From positions 2,290,597 to 2,354,596 of the forward strand of contig NZ_CM001489.1 of NCBI RefSeq assembly GCF_000262465.1: a stretch of 64,000 nt of DNA, read 5' to 3'. The position numbers and the translations under genes are program-made. Origin of the DNA: Frankia sp. QA3 (GTDB lineage Bacteria > Actinomycetota > Actinomycetes > Frankiales > Frankiaceae). Shown here piece after piece: positions 32,194 through 41,381 of this stretch; the stretch's first letter is position 1; each line of letters begins with the position of its first letter. Below the pieces are notes generated by a model that did no database searches, was not told where the DNA came from, and saw only the letters and a program-made list of their open reading frames with translations.

Positions 32194-33021
32194 TCAGTCG
32201 CCGAGGGCGGCGGCGCTCGCCGTGTCGGGCATCTCCAGGTGACAGGTGAGTCCGCCGTCGATCGGCAGCAGGACGCCGGTGATGAACGAGCCCTCGTCGG
32301 AGGCAAGGAACACCGCCCCGCTCGCGATGTCGCTGGAAAGCCCGAGCCGGGGCAGCATGATCGTCTTGCGGACGGGCGCCATCAGCTTCTCGTTCGCGAC
32401 CATCTTCGTCATCTCTTCGCCGCCGGTGTTCGTGAAGCCGACGATGATGGCGTTCGAGCGGATGCCGAACTGGCCGTAATCCACTGCGAGCTGCCTGGTG
32501 AGCGAGTTGATCGCACCCTTGGAGGCCTGGTAACTCGGGCGTCCGGTGATCGACAGGACGCTGGAGGCCGCGGAGATGTTGATGATCGCGCCGCCGCCCG
32601 CCGCGATGAGGTGCGGAATGGCGTACTTCGCCGCCCAGAACGTCCCGTACAGGCCGATGCGGACGATCTCGTCGAAGACGTCGGTGCTGACGTCCGCGAC
32701 CTTGGTGTCGGGCCTTCCGGGCCCGGTGAGGTGCGTCGCCGCCGCATTGTTGACGACGGTCGTCAGCGAACCGTAGGTGGACACCGCCAGGTCGACCGCC
32801 GCGCGGACGTCGTCCTCCGACGCCGCGCTGCCGGCCGCGAACGTGACGTTCTCCCCGCGGGCCTTCGCCTCCTGTTCGATCTCCTTGCCGGCGTCCACCG
32901 ATCGGCCGGTGAAGACCACGGACGCGCCCTCCCGGGCGAACCGCTCGACGAACTCCCGGCCGATGCCTCGGGTGCCGCCCGTGATGAGGGCGACCTTGCC
33001 GGACAGCCGCTGCGCGCTCAC
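32194..33021 (-). CDS. Short-chain dehydrogenase/reductase
   Basis: A 275-residue classical SDR. The cofactor motif TGGTRGIG is near residue 15, then VVFTGRS, the strand motif VVNNAAA, the catalytic serine in INISAASSVLSITG, and the YxxxK motif as YQASK. The C-terminus is LASDEGSFITGVLLPIDGGL TCHL. GTG 33019-33021 overlaps the stop of the upstream DapB-like gene (GTGA), indicating translational coupling; the longer ORF to 33339 is antisense-like leader. The arginine after the second strand (TGRS) suggests NADP preference, by inference. The substrate is unknown, but coupling to a dehydrogenase suggests a shared catabolic step. Confidence 0.9.
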   Translation of the reverse strand: MSAQRLSGKVALITGGTRGIGREFVERFAREGASVVFTGRSVDAGKEIEQEAKARGENVTFAAGSAASEDDVRAAVDLAVSTYGSLTTVVNNAAATHLTGPGRPDTKVADVSTDVFDEIVRIGLYGTFWAAKYAIPHLIAAGGGAIINISAASSVLSITGRPSYQASKGAINSLTRQLAVDYGQFGIRSNAIIVGFTNTGGEEMTKMVANEKLMAPVRKTIMLPRLGLSSDIASGAVFLASDEGSFITGVLLPIDGGLTCHLEMPDTASAAALGD

Positions 33022-34085
33022 GCCTGCAGCGCCGCGGACGCCACGCCGACCGGCGCGGGCAGATCGAGCACCGTGACCCAGCCGGTCTTCTGCGCGGCGG
33101 CGACGCGGGGCAGGCAGGCGACCGCGCGCGCGGCGTTGAGGGCGGCGACGTGGTCGGGACCGTCGTGCGAGCCGGGCAGGCCGAACTGCAGCTCGATCGA
33201 CGGGCTTCCGTCGACGACGACGCGCCAGTTGGGCTCGTTGATGTCGCTGCGCCAGTCGTCGCCCAGGCCGAGCACGGCGCTCTGCTCGTTGACGAGTTCG
33301 TAGAACGGCTTGCCGTTCGAGTAGGCGGTCAGCGTCCATCGGGCCCCGGCGACGTGTCCCTTCGGGATGACCAGGCCGCTGGGCTGCAGCGTGATGTCCT
33401 CCGGCGCCGCCCCGAACTCCTTCTTCGTCAGCTTGGTGCCGTCATACGGAATGCCGAGGGCCTGCGCGACGATCTGCGCGGACTGGCCGATGCACCACTG
33501 CCAGGACGCGTCCGCGAAGGAGAGCTCGCCGTCGAGGTCCACGTGGTCGGGGATCTCCTGGCCGAAGCCGAGGAACTCGCCGAGCTGGTAGGCCGACGGG
33601 TAGTTCGGGACGTGGTCCTTCTGCCAGGCGCGCACGAACGTCACGTCGGCGCTGTAGCCGGTGGCGAACAGCGGCAGGACGTCGCTGATCAGGCCGGGGA
33701 TGTTGCCGCCGGCGATCAGGGCGGAACCGCCCTCCTCGCCGGCGGCCTGAATCAGGTCGTACGACGGCTCACTCGGCAGGAACCAGCCGCCGTGGCTGGA
33801 GTAGACGCTGGTGCCCGCGCGCAGGAACCTCGCGATCAGTTCGGGCTGCCAGTCGATGCCGTGCCACGCGAGGACGTCCGCCTTCAGCGCGATCAGCGCG
33901 TCGACGTCGCGGGTGGCGATGACCCCCGTGGGGGGAATCCCGACGATGTCGCCGGCGTCCTTACCATCCTTGTCCTCGCTGTGCACGAGAACCCCGACGA
34001 GCTCGAACGCCGGGTTGCCCTGCACGAGCCGCACCACCGTGCTCCCGACCCCGCCTGTGTAGCCGACAACCACCCGTAACGCCAT
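33018..34085 (-). CDS. DapB-like NAD(P)-dependent dehydrogenase
   Basis: A 355-residue protein with an N-terminal Rossmann fold (LRVVVGYTGGVGSTVVRLVQ, VGVLVHSEDKDGKDAGDIVG) and the dihydrodipicolinate-reductase-like organisation. DVDALIALKADVLAWHG, YSSHGGWFLPSE and LIAGGNIPGLISDVLPLFAT follow. It is much longer than true DapB (about 250) and lacks the lysine-pathway HHxxKxD signature, so it belongs to the paralogous group related to 2,4-diaminopentanoate dehydrogenase. In actinobacteria these occur beside SDR and P450 genes of lipid or terpene catabolism. It overlaps the downstream SDR by 4 bp. Confidence 0.85.
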   Translation of the reverse strand: MALRVVVGYTGGVGSTVVRLVQGNPAFELVGVLVHSEDKDGKDAGDIVGIPPTGVIATRDVDALIALKADVLAWHGIDWQPELIARFLRAGTSVYSSHGGWFLPSEPSYDLIQAAGEEGGSALIAGGNIPGLISDVLPLFATGYSADVTFVRAWQKDHVPNYPSAYQLGEFLGFGQEIPDHVDLDGELSFADASWQWCIGQSAQIVAQALGIPYDGTKLTKKEFGAAPEDITLQPSGLVIPKGHVAGARWTLTAYSNGKPFYELVNEQSAVLGLGDDWRSDINEPNWRVVVDGSPSIELQFGLPGSHDGPDHVAALNAARAVACLPRVAAAQKTGWVTVLDLPAPVGVASAALQA

Positions 34086-34400
34086 GCGTCGCCTCCGCGT
34101 TCACCTCTGCGCGTCCAACTGGACGTGCCGAGGGTCACATGCGGCGGCCAGCACAGTCAACCGGCCGATCAGGAAGCTGAACAGCCGTACAGCCGGCGCA
34201 CCGCCGGCACCGGCGCCCGCGCGCACGCCCACGCCCACGCCCACGTCCACGTCCGGCACGGAATCTCTTCGTCGGACGTGTTGTTCACTTCGGGCGACGG
34301 TGGACGGCAGGGCTGCCGGCCGGGCTTGGTGCGCCCGCCGGCCGCGGGGGTCTGACAGCCCCGAGACAGGCCCGTGACGAGGAGGGTGACGGTCGGACGC
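34086..34400. other. Divergent intergenic region with hexamer repeats
   Basis: No gene is seen between the divergent DapB-like and DsbA-like genes. Positions 34224-34253 hold five hexamers (CACGCC three times, then CACGTC twice). GAGGAGGGTGACGG (34379-34392) is the ribosome region of the downstream gene. Confidence 0.6.
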
Positions 34401-35045
34401 ATGCGCGTGGACATCTGGAGTGACGTCGTCTGCCCCTGGTGCTACATCGGCAAGGCGCGGTTCGAGCGGGCGCTGGCCGGATTCGCGCACCGCGACGAGG
34501 TGAGCGTGGTGTTCCACTCCTACGAGCTGGACCCGGCCCTGCCCCGCGGCGAGTCCGGCCCCCTGCGCGAGGCACTGGCCCGCAAGTTCGGGCGCCCGGT
34601 CGAGGAGATCACGGCGATGGAGAACCGCGTCGCCGACGCCGCCCGAGGAGAGGGGCTGGAGTACACCGCGGACCGGCGCAGCGGGAACACCTTCGACCTG
34701 CACCGGCTGCTGCACCTGGCGACCGACGCCGGCCGGCAGGCCGAGGCGGTCAGCGCCCTGAACGCGGCGCACTTCGGCGCGGGCCGGCCGGTGTTCGACT
34801 CCGAGACCGCCGTCGAGGTGTTCACCGCCGCCGGGCTCGACGCCGCCGAGGTCACCCGGGTATGGGCCGGTGACGACTACGCCGACGCGGTGCGCGCCGA
34901 CGAACGCGCCGCCCGCGATCTCGGCATCACCGGGGTGCCGTTCTTCGTCCTCGACGACGCCTTCGGCGTCTCCGGCGCGCAGCCCGTCGAGCTGTTCACC
35001 CAGGCTCTCGACCAGGCCTGGGCGCACCACCGGTCCGCCGCCTGA
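34401..35045 (+). CDS. DsbA/FrnE-family oxidoreductase
   Basis: A 214-residue thioredoxin-fold protein beginning MRVDIWSDVVCPWCYIGKAR, with the CPWC active site at residues 11-14 and no signal peptide, so it is cytosolic. Family landmarks FHSYELDPALP, GNTFDLHRLLHLATDAGRQA, and GITGVPFFVLDDAFGVSGAQ (the cis-proline TGVPFF) are all present. FrnE-like proteins act as disulfide isomerases or in glutathione- or mycothiol-linked detoxification. The ATG at 34401 is preferred to the GTG or ATG starts upstream because the fold begins immediately. It converges with the alcohol dehydrogenase, with a GNRA-loop terminator between. Confidence 0.9.
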   Translation: MRVDIWSDVVCPWCYIGKARFERALAGFAHRDEVSVVFHSYELDPALPRGESGPLREALARKFGRPVEEITAMENRVADAARGEGLEYTADRRSGNTFDLHRLLHLATDAGRQAEAVSALNAAHFGAGRPVFDSETAVEVFTAAGLDAAEVTRVWAGDDYADAVRADERAARDLGITGVPFFVLDDAFGVSGAQPVELFTQALDQAWAHHRSAA

Positions 35046-35057
35046 CCCCGACCGGAA

Positions 35058-35083
35058 CCGGCGGACGGGCGACCGTCCGCCGG
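35058..35083. terminator. 11-bp hairpin with GCGA tetraloop
   Basis: CCGGCGGACGG (35058-35068) and CCGTCCGCCGG (35073-35083) form a perfect stem closed by GCGA, a stable GNRA loop. It is between the convergent genes ending at 35045 and 35089. Confidence 0.8.
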
Positions 35084-35088
35084 CACTG

Positions 35089-36024
35089 TCATCGGACGGC
35101 CACGGTGCGCCCCTCGGCCTCGCCCCGGCGCAGGCGCTCGAGCCCGTCGGGGACGGCGTCGAAGCCGATGGTGGAGATGATCGGGTCGAGCTCGCCCGAG
35201 GCCAGCAGGGCGTAGACCGCGACCAGGTCCTCCTTGGTGGCGCCGAGGGTGCCGCGCAGCTCCAGCCGGCGCACCACCAGGTCGACGATGCTGATGGTCG
35301 TCTCCGGCCGGCCCGCGCCGACCTGCACGACCCGGCCGCCGGGGCGGGCCGCGCTCAGGGCGAGTCGCGTCGTGTCGACGCCGGCGAAGTCGAACACGAC
35401 GTCGAGGCCGAGGCCGGCGAACCGGCCCGCGTCGGTGGTGAACGACGCGGCGCCCAGCTCGTTCGCCGTCTTCTCCAGATCGGTCCGGACGTCGGTGACG
35501 TGGACCTCGCCGCCGAGCAGCACGGCCACCCGGGCACCGATCTGGCCGAGCCCGCCGAGCCCGATCACGCCGACGCGCGTGCCGGCGGTGACCTCGCCGA
35601 CCGCGCTCACCGCGTGGTAGGCGGTCGTGCCGGCGTCGGTGGCCGCGGCCGCGGCCGCGTAGTCGACGGCGGCGGGAACCGGCACGAGCTCGTCGACCTG
35701 CGCCAGCGCCCGCTCGGCGTAGCCGCCGTCGCGGCCCACCCCGGGTCCGTCGTGCAGGACCGGGGCGATCCCGACCCGGTCGCCGACCGCGAAGCCGGTG
35801 ACGCCGGCGCCGAGTTCGGCGACCACGCCCGCTATCTCGTGGCCGAGCACGATCGGGACGTGCGACGGCATGCCCGGCACCTCGCCGTTGATGAAGGAGA
35901 TGTCCGTGTGGCACAGCCCGGCCGCGTGGATGTCCACGACCACCTGGCCGGGCCCCGCCACGGGGTCGGGAATCTCCACCGGCCGCAGGGGCTCACCCGT
36001 CGCCACGAAGTGCCACGCCTTCAT
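35089..36024 (-). CDS. Zinc-type alcohol dehydrogenase
   Basis: A 311-residue medium-chain dehydrogenase from ATG 36024, with AAGGAG upstream. Catalytic zinc ligands are Cys38 (GLCHTD), His61-Glu62 (LGHEIAG) and probably Asp129 (ATDAGTTAYHAV), where many relatives have Cys. Asp at this place is known in the Rhodococcus ADH-A type. The four-cysteine structural zinc loop is absent: the region reads APVLHDGPGVGRDGGYAERA. The NAD-binding motif GLGGLGQIG follows, with an acidic residue after it (TDVRTDLEK) favouring NAD. It may act with the SDR upstream (158-bp gap). Substrate unknown. Confidence 0.9.
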   Translation of the reverse strand: MKAWHFVATGEPLRPVEIPDPVAGPGQVVVDIHAAGLCHTDISFINGEVPGMPSHVPIVLGHEIAGVVAELGAGVTGFAVGDRVGIAPVLHDGPGVGRDGGYAERALAQVDELVPVPAAVDYAAAAAATDAGTTAYHAVSAVGEVTAGTRVGVIGLGGLGQIGARVAVLLGGEVHVTDVRTDLEKTANELGAASFTTDAGRFAGLGLDVVFDFAGVDTTRLALSAARPGGRVVQVGAGRPETTISIVDLVVRRLELRGTLGATKEDLVAVYALLASGELDPIISTIGFDAVPDGLERLRRGEAEGRTVAVR

Positions 36025-36155
36025 CACGGTTCTCCTTTTCACTCGCCGCCGCAGCGCTGGAACTGGGCGCCTGGCGCCCCTATTCCCGCTGGTGGGAAGG
36101 CCGACCAGGCCTCACGTCACGGAGACAGCAGGGGCACGAACCGACCGGGCTGCGG

Positions 36156-36192
36156 CGGGAATCAGGAGTAGGGCGACGGGAATCAGGAGTAG
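36156..36192. repeat. 16-bp direct repeat at SDR 3' end
   Basis: CGGGAATCAGGAGTAG occurs at 36156-36171 and again at 36177-36192, so the last codons and stop of the SDR gene are duplicated just downstream. Confidence 0.75.
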
Positions 36193-36968
36193 AGCGGGAA
36201 GCCGCCGGTGACCTTGAGCGTCTCGCCGGTGACGAAACCGCCCTCGGCCGAGCACAGGTAGATCAACGCCGCGACGATGTCGGCGACGCGGCCCTGGCGA
36301 TGGATGAGCTGGCGCTGGTCGATGATGTCCCGGACGAGCTCCGCGGGCAGGTCGGCCATCGCGCTCTCGGTGTCCATGAGCCCGGGTGAGATCGCGTTCA
36401 CCCGGATGTTGTCGGGCGCGAACTCGGTGGCGAACGCGACCGTCAGGCCACGGACGGCCAGCTTCGACACGGCGTACGGCGACGTTCCGATGTGCGACGC
36501 CATCGACGAGATGTTGATGATAGAGCCGCCACCCCTGGCCGCCATCGACGGCCGGGCGGCGAGCGAGCAGTTCACGACGCCCATGACGTTCACGTCGAAC
36601 AGCTCGCGCACGTCGTCGCGGGCCAGCGTCTGGAACGGCAGGTTGTACCGGGTGAGGTGCCGGCCCGCGTTGTTGATCAGAATGTCGATCCCGCCGAAGT
36701 GCTCGACGGCCCGGGCCACCGCCGCGTCGACCGTGTCCTCGGCGGCGACGTCGCAGCGCACGGGTAACACCGTGTGCCCGGCCTCGCCGAGGGCGGCGGC
36801 GGAACGCTCGGCCGCCGCGGCGTCGATGTCGGCGAGCACGACCGAGGCCCCGCGTTCGGCGAGCTCCCGGGCGAACGCGAGGCCGAAGCCGGCCGCGCCG
36901 CCGGTGATGAAGGCGACGCGGCCGTCGAAGCGGCGGGCGGGCTCGTGGGTGCCTGACGGTGCGGTCAT
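36183..36968 (-). CDS. Short-chain dehydrogenase/reductase
   Basis: A 261-residue classical SDR: TGGAAGFG cofactor motif (about residues 23-30), the LADID acidic residue favouring NAD, DILINNAGRH, the catalytic serine in SIINISSMASHIGTS, YAVSK, and the terminal GGFVTGETLKVTGGFPLYS. The start ATG 36966-36968 gives the normal N-terminus. It lies upstream of the alcohol dehydrogenase on the same strand and may be co-transcribed with it. Oxidation or reduction of an alcohol or ketone is expected; the substrate is not predictable. Confidence 0.9.
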   Translation of the reverse strand: MTAPSGTHEPARRFDGRVAFITGGAAGFGLAFARELAERGASVVLADIDAAAAERSAAALGEAGHTVLPVRCDVAAEDTVDAAVARAVEHFGGIDILINNAGRHLTRYNLPFQTLARDDVRELFDVNVMGVVNCSLAARPSMAARGGGSIINISSMASHIGTSPYAVSKLAVRGLTVAFATEFAPDNIRVNAISPGLMDTESAMADLPAELVRDIIDQRQLIHRQGRVADIVAALIYLCSAEGGFVTGETLKVTGGFPLYS

Positions 36969-37095
36969 CGCATGGACCTCCGGTGCCGGGACGTTTCTGA
37001 CGGAATCGTCAGGAGATGCTAGCGCCCGCTCGCCGCACGGCCGGCTACCAAATGCGGCCGTGATGCATCCCCGTTGCGCCGCCCAATCGCTTGAC

Positions 37096-38559
37096 TCACA
37101 GCCCCTGGAGCCGTGAAAGGCCCTGGCTTGGTACCGGGAGTACGGGGCGGCGACGGATGTGCGGCTGGCCGGGGATGCGGCCGGGGCCGAGGGAGTACAG
37201 GGTCGGTTCGGTGCTGTCCCAGCCGGCGAGGCGGTGCACCTCCCAGCGGATGTCGCCGGCGAGGGCTTCGAGCTGCGCGGGGGCGTAGGAGCTGAGCACG
37301 GGGGCGGTCGCGTCCGGGGCGGTGCCGTCGGGCTCTCCGACGACCAGATCGATCCTGATGCCGGCCAGCGTCTTCAGCCCGAAGTGGTCGGCGAGTAGAT
37401 CGGCGTTCGCTGTTGCCCAGAGCCAGTAGTCGAGTCCCTGCAGGACCAGGAACTCGTCGTCGCCGATCTTGGTCTCGATCACGTGCAGGCGGTCCGTCTC
37501 ATCGACGGTGACGAAGTCGATGTATCCGGTTCGTCCGCCGGGGCGGCGCGCCGGCATCTCCCGTTCCAGCCGACGGGCTGCCCCCCGACCGATCGTGTCC
37601 CAGTGGTTGGACAGGGATGCCTGGAGACGATGTTCGGCATGGCCGGAATCCCGGTTTCCCAGCCGGTCGGCGATACCCGTCTCGACCAGCGCCCGGATCC
37701 GGGCCGCGGCGGCTCGGTCCAACGGGCCGTTCAGGGACACGGTGAGCGGGGGGGTGTCCTCGGGTCTCGGCTTCGTGCGGTTGACGCCGGCCACGAGGTC
37801 GACGCCGGATCGGGACCGCCTGATGCTGAGGAGTTGGCGGCCGGCGCAGTGCCAGGCACGGTAGCTGCCTCGATGCGCCGGGACGAGGCCGGGATGTTGG
37901 TCGGCCCAGGACATTAGATCCCCGACCCACGCGCCACGGGCACCGAGGTCGTGTTTTCCCCCGCGCAGCGCGGTCTCTCGTAGCTGGGTGAGAACATCGG
38001 ATCGGTCGGCCGAGGGGACCCGCGACACGGTGGCGCCGTCGTGCGTCCAGACGGTGACGGGTTGGTCGAGGTAGGCGATGCGGCAGGCAGTGGCCGCTTC
38101 GGCGCCGGCGGGCAGCACCACGGCAAGCTCACGGCCTGGCGTGTGAGCGATGCCGTAGGCGAGCGCGGAGTCCACCGTGGCGGCGTCCTCGCCACCTCCG
38201 ACGAGGACAGCCAGTGTCGTGGCATCAGCGAAGAACACCAGCGCCGATGACAGGGGGAAACCCGGACACGTGTACGGCTCGGTGGGCAGGTTGGCGGTTT
38301 CGGCTAGCAGCTTCGCCCGGGACCGGAACTGCGCGCGCCGCGCCGCGGCACGCTGCGCCGACATCGTCACCGGCGTCGCCGCCGGCCCGGCCCCGGACGT
38401 CGAAGCGGTGAGGAGAGCCCTGGCCGCCGCGGCGAGGTCGGCCGCGGTCTCCTCGGGCCCGGGCTGATGGTGCCCCTGCCGCGTGGCCATGGTCCCGCGA
38501 GGACCGATCGCGAGGTCACCATGCTCGTCCCAGGAGCTTCCCGTCATGACCCACATCAT
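37096..38559 (-). CDS. PD-(D/E)XK nuclease-like protein paired with helicase
   Basis: About 487 residues. The C-terminal half carries a restriction-endonuclease-like core: a helix with glutamate (AEHRLQASLSNHWDTIGRGA), then GYIDFVTVD (Asp348), then LHVIETKIGD with Glu362-x-Lys364, followed by QGLDYWLWATANADLLADHF. This is the PD-(D/E)XK arrangement for metal-dependent DNA cleavage. The N-terminal half is not recognised; it has alternating strands and helices (ALVFFADATTLAVLVGGGED, GRELAVVLPAGAEAATACRI). ATG 38559 is chosen because GGAG lies 9 bp upstream; ATG 38547 and 38490 are alternatives. It begins 77 bp after the helicase stop on the same strand, so the two are probably one operon. Confidence 0.75.
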   Translation of the reverse strand: MMWVMTGSSWDEHGDLAIGPRGTMATRQGHHQPGPEETAADLAAAARALLTASTSGAGPAATPVTMSAQRAAARRAQFRSRAKLLAETANLPTEPYTCPGFPLSSALVFFADATTLAVLVGGGEDAATVDSALAYGIAHTPGRELAVVLPAGAEAATACRIAYLDQPVTVWTHDGATVSRVPSADRSDVLTQLRETALRGGKHDLGARGAWVGDLMSWADQHPGLVPAHRGSYRAWHCAGRQLLSIRRSRSGVDLVAGVNRTKPRPEDTPPLTVSLNGPLDRAAAARIRALVETGIADRLGNRDSGHAEHRLQASLSNHWDTIGRGAARRLEREMPARRPGGRTGYIDFVTVDETDRLHVIETKIGDDEFLVLQGLDYWLWATANADLLADHFGLKTLAGIRIDLVVGEPDGTAPDATAPVLSSYAPAQLEALAGDIRWEVHRLAGWDSTEPTLYSLGPGRIPGQPHIRRRPVLPVPSQGLSRLQGL

Positions 38560-38636
38560 GCCGGGCAGCTCCGACAGGCCGGAGCAAGCCTCAGTAAGCA
38601 CCCGCGAAGGACGGTGGCCGGATCGTTGCGCGGCGG

Positions 38637-41381
38637 TCAGTCGTGGGTCCTGAAGCGTTCGAGAAGCGAGCCGAGGGCGTGGTCGTGCAGATCGGAGTCC
38701 GGCCAGAGCGCTTCCAGCCTGCGGAACTCGCCATTGTGACCCTGGCCGGGCAGGAGGTGGTGGAGCAGTTCGTGCCAGAGCAGGAACTCCAACACGGCGT
38801 CCGGCACCTGCTCGGGAGGTACGCAGAGCAGCCGGTTCACGCGGATGACGGGTGTGCCTCTGAACCGGCCGCCGATGCGAGGACTCCAGTATGCCCATGC
38901 GTGTCGGATGGGCTTTCGGGTCCATTCCACCGGCGGTACGAACCTCAGGAGCTCGACCAGTTCACCTTCCTCGGCCAACAGACTCTGGCCCGTGGTGACG
39001 ACCCCGCGGAGCAGGGTGGGGAGATCGCGGTCATCGAGCCGCACCAGCGGCACCCGCCCGCCACGAGAATGAGATGAGGATGGCGCGACATGTTCCGGGT
39101 TGAAGTCGCGACCAGCACGCTCCGAAAGGGAAAACGCCTCCTGCTCGACGGCCTCACAGAAGGACTGGAAACTCGGGACGGCTATGCTCGCCAAACCATT
39201 CTCATATCGGTTCCGCAACCACGCCTGCCGCTGCCTGACCGTCATTGCGGGCAGATCGAGCAGCGCCTCGGCCACCGTCCGGACACTGAACACGGCGCGT
39301 CTGTCGACGAAGGGCGGGGCTGCCTCATAGGTCTTGACGTAGTCCACGACGGCACGTACATCGGCACGGACCGGCCGGGGCACCGGCAGGTCGTCGAACA
39401 GGTCGACGGGCGACCGCGAATCTGGCTTCGTACCGTTCAGGTAGATGTCGATCAGATCGGTGAACCGTTCGCGGGTATGTTCGCAGACGGGGACGTTGAC
39501 CTCGCCGAGCTCGTAGTAGCCGACCAGCACGGTGCTGGTCATCGGGACCAGGCCGGTGTGGTTCCCGATCCGTTCCGCGTAGGAACGAAGCACCCGGTAC
39601 AGAACGTCCTGGGGTATCGGCTGCCCGGTCACCTCGTCGGGTACCCGCGGCAGGCGATATCCGGTCCCCTCCATGCCGCCCGCCGGCGCCTCCGAGATCG
39701 GGATCTCCAGCGGCGCGAGTACGTCGATGCCGTCATCCCAGCGGTCCCGGAGGTCCACGACGTGCGCGAGATCGTCGCCTCCGCTCTCGGTGCCGCGCAG
39801 GACCCGGCCGACCATCTGGTGCATCAACACCCGGCTACGGGTCGGGCGCGAGAGGAGGGCGGTGCGCGCGTCGGGCAGGTCCACCCCCTCGGTCAGCATG
39901 CCGACGCTGACCAGCACACAGCTCCCTTTCTCCTTGCGGAACCACTCCAGGATGACCTCGCGGGCGAGCATCGAACGGCTGTGCACCACCTGAACCTGGG
40001 CGCCACGGCTCGAGAACAGCGCACCGAGACGTTCGGCGTGTTCGATGTCGACCGCGAACACCAAGGTCTTGCCCCACTGCTCCCGCCGCGCCAACCAGGT
40101 GTCGACGACGAGGCGGTTGCGGTGCTCCTGGTCGAGCCGGCGCAGCACCGCCGGCGGCAGGTCACGATCCCCGAGAAGGCGCCGTTCGTCGTCGGTGAGT
40201 TCCGGTCGTTCGCCGGTGTCGACGGTGTGAAAGACCGGCCGCGCCAGCACGCCTGAGCCCATGAGATCCCGCGCCGCGAGGTCGACGACCCGTACCGGGA
40301 AGCGGTCGCGCAGCCGCTTCGCCGCACCGGCTCCCGACGGCCACGGGGTGGCGGTCAGTCCGACGAGCACCGGATCCGCCACCGCCGTGACGAAGTCGAG
40401 CAGCTCGGCATACGTCGGGGCAACCGCATGATGCGCCTCGTCCACGACGACGACACACGGCCGCTCCAGGAAGCGCGCGAGCCGCTTGCGGGCGGCATCC
40501 TTGGCACGGCCGCCGGCCAGGCTCGCTCGGGTGACAACGGCAACATCAAGATCGGGGTCGGCGAGACTCGTCGGTGGGCTCGCATTGTTGTGAATGCGGC
40601 GCAGCACCCGCTCGAAGGACACCGGCATGCCGCGGGCAAGCTCCACCATGGTCCGCGCCGCTTGCTCCACAAGCTCCTGCTGGTCAGCGATCCAGAGAAC
40701 CCTCAGCTGGCGCTCGGCGTACATCCTGTCGAGCAGCCAGCGAACCGCCGTGTAGGTCTTGCCAGCGCCCGTCGGCAGGACAAGCAGGCCCGAGCGGGCG
40801 GTGCCATCGACGCCGCGGGCCAGTTCGTCCAGCTTCCGCCACGCCGACCGCTGGAACGGAAACGGCGTGCGAGGATCGTCCCGACCTTCGCCTACGAGCA
40901 GCCAGGACGAACCGTCTCGCTCGCCCGCGGGCGTCTCCTCGCCGCGCACCGGCATGGCCCTGCGGTGATCCTCGAGAAACCCGGCCCGAAGGCTCGCCCG
41001 CAAGCCGTTCGTCCGGTTCCGCCGGCGCAGAAACGCGATCCGTTCCGCGGTCGAGTCCAGGCGCGCGGTCCGGGCCTCGCCGGACAACGAAAGCTGAACC
41101 ATCTCGGCCATGTTCCGGACGACCGCGGGATCGGCGTGCAGCAGCCAGCGGTCGCGCAAGACGTCCACGAGCGCGTTCACCTGCAGGTGCCGAGGGTTCA
41201 GCCGGGGCCCCAGAACGCGCTGCGCCCAGTCCGACAGCTCCGCGCCGCCCAGCCGTGCGAGCCTCTCGGCGTCCTCCGACCGACCGCTGTCGGTGTAGAC
41301 GGCACCCAGCATCTCACGCAGAAGCCCCGGCTCCACCTCGTCCCACGTGAACCGACGACGCAACCGCGGACCGTCCGACAC
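38637..41381 (-). CDS. DEAD/DEAH helicase with C-terminal SprT-like zincin motif
   Basis: A 914-residue superfamily 2 helicase. Walker A LPTGAGKT is at about 202-209, preceded by the Q-like FPFQRSAWRKL. DEAH is at 314-317 (VVVVDEAHHAVAPTYAELLD), with motif III GLTATPWPSG. Helicase domain 2 has GKTLVFAVDIEHAERLGALF, VLVSVGMLTEGVDLPDARTA and motif VI LMHQMVGRVLRGTESGG. About 350 further residues follow, ending with LLWHELLHHLLPGQGHNGEF, an HExxH (870-874) with a later GHxxxF, as in SprT-like metalloproteases. GTG 41381 is preferred to the 41531 start, whose leader is not protein-like. The N-terminal 150 residues are helical and unassigned. The downstream nuclease gene suggests a joint role on DNA or DNA-protein adducts, or in defence. 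Confidence 0.88.
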   Translation of the reverse strand: MSDGPRLRRRFTWDEVEPGLLREMLGAVYTDSGRSEDAERLARLGGAELSDWAQRVLGPRLNPRHLQVNALVDVLRDRWLLHADPAVVRNMAEMVQLSLSGEARTARLDSTAERIAFLRRRNRTNGLRASLRAGFLEDHRRAMPVRGEETPAGERDGSSWLLVGEGRDDPRTPFPFQRSAWRKLDELARGVDGTARSGLLVLPTGAGKTYTAVRWLLDRMYAERQLRVLWIADQQELVEQAARTMVELARGMPVSFERVLRRIHNNASPPTSLADPDLDVAVVTRASLAGGRAKDAARKRLARFLERPCVVVVDEAHHAVAPTYAELLDFVTAVADPVLVGLTATPWPSGAGAAKRLRDRFPVRVVDLAARDLMGSGVLARPVFHTVDTGERPELTDDERRLLGDRDLPPAVLRRLDQEHRNRLVVDTWLARREQWGKTLVFAVDIEHAERLGALFSSRGAQVQVVHSRSMLAREVILEWFRKEKGSCVLVSVGMLTEGVDLPDARTALLSRPTRSRVLMHQMVGRVLRGTESGGDDLAHVVDLRDRWDDGIDVLAPLEIPISEAPAGGMEGTGYRLPRVPDEVTGQPIPQDVLYRVLRSYAERIGNHTGLVPMTSTVLVGYYELGEVNVPVCEHTRERFTDLIDIYLNGTKPDSRSPVDLFDDLPVPRPVRADVRAVVDYVKTYEAAPPFVDRRAVFSVRTVAEALLDLPAMTVRQRQAWLRNRYENGLASIAVPSFQSFCEAVEQEAFSLSERAGRDFNPEHVAPSSSHSRGGRVPLVRLDDRDLPTLLRGVVTTGQSLLAEEGELVELLRFVPPVEWTRKPIRHAWAYWSPRIGGRFRGTPVIRVNRLLCVPPEQVPDAVLEFLLWHELLHHLLPGQGHNGEFRRLEALWPDSDLHDHALGSLLERFRTHD

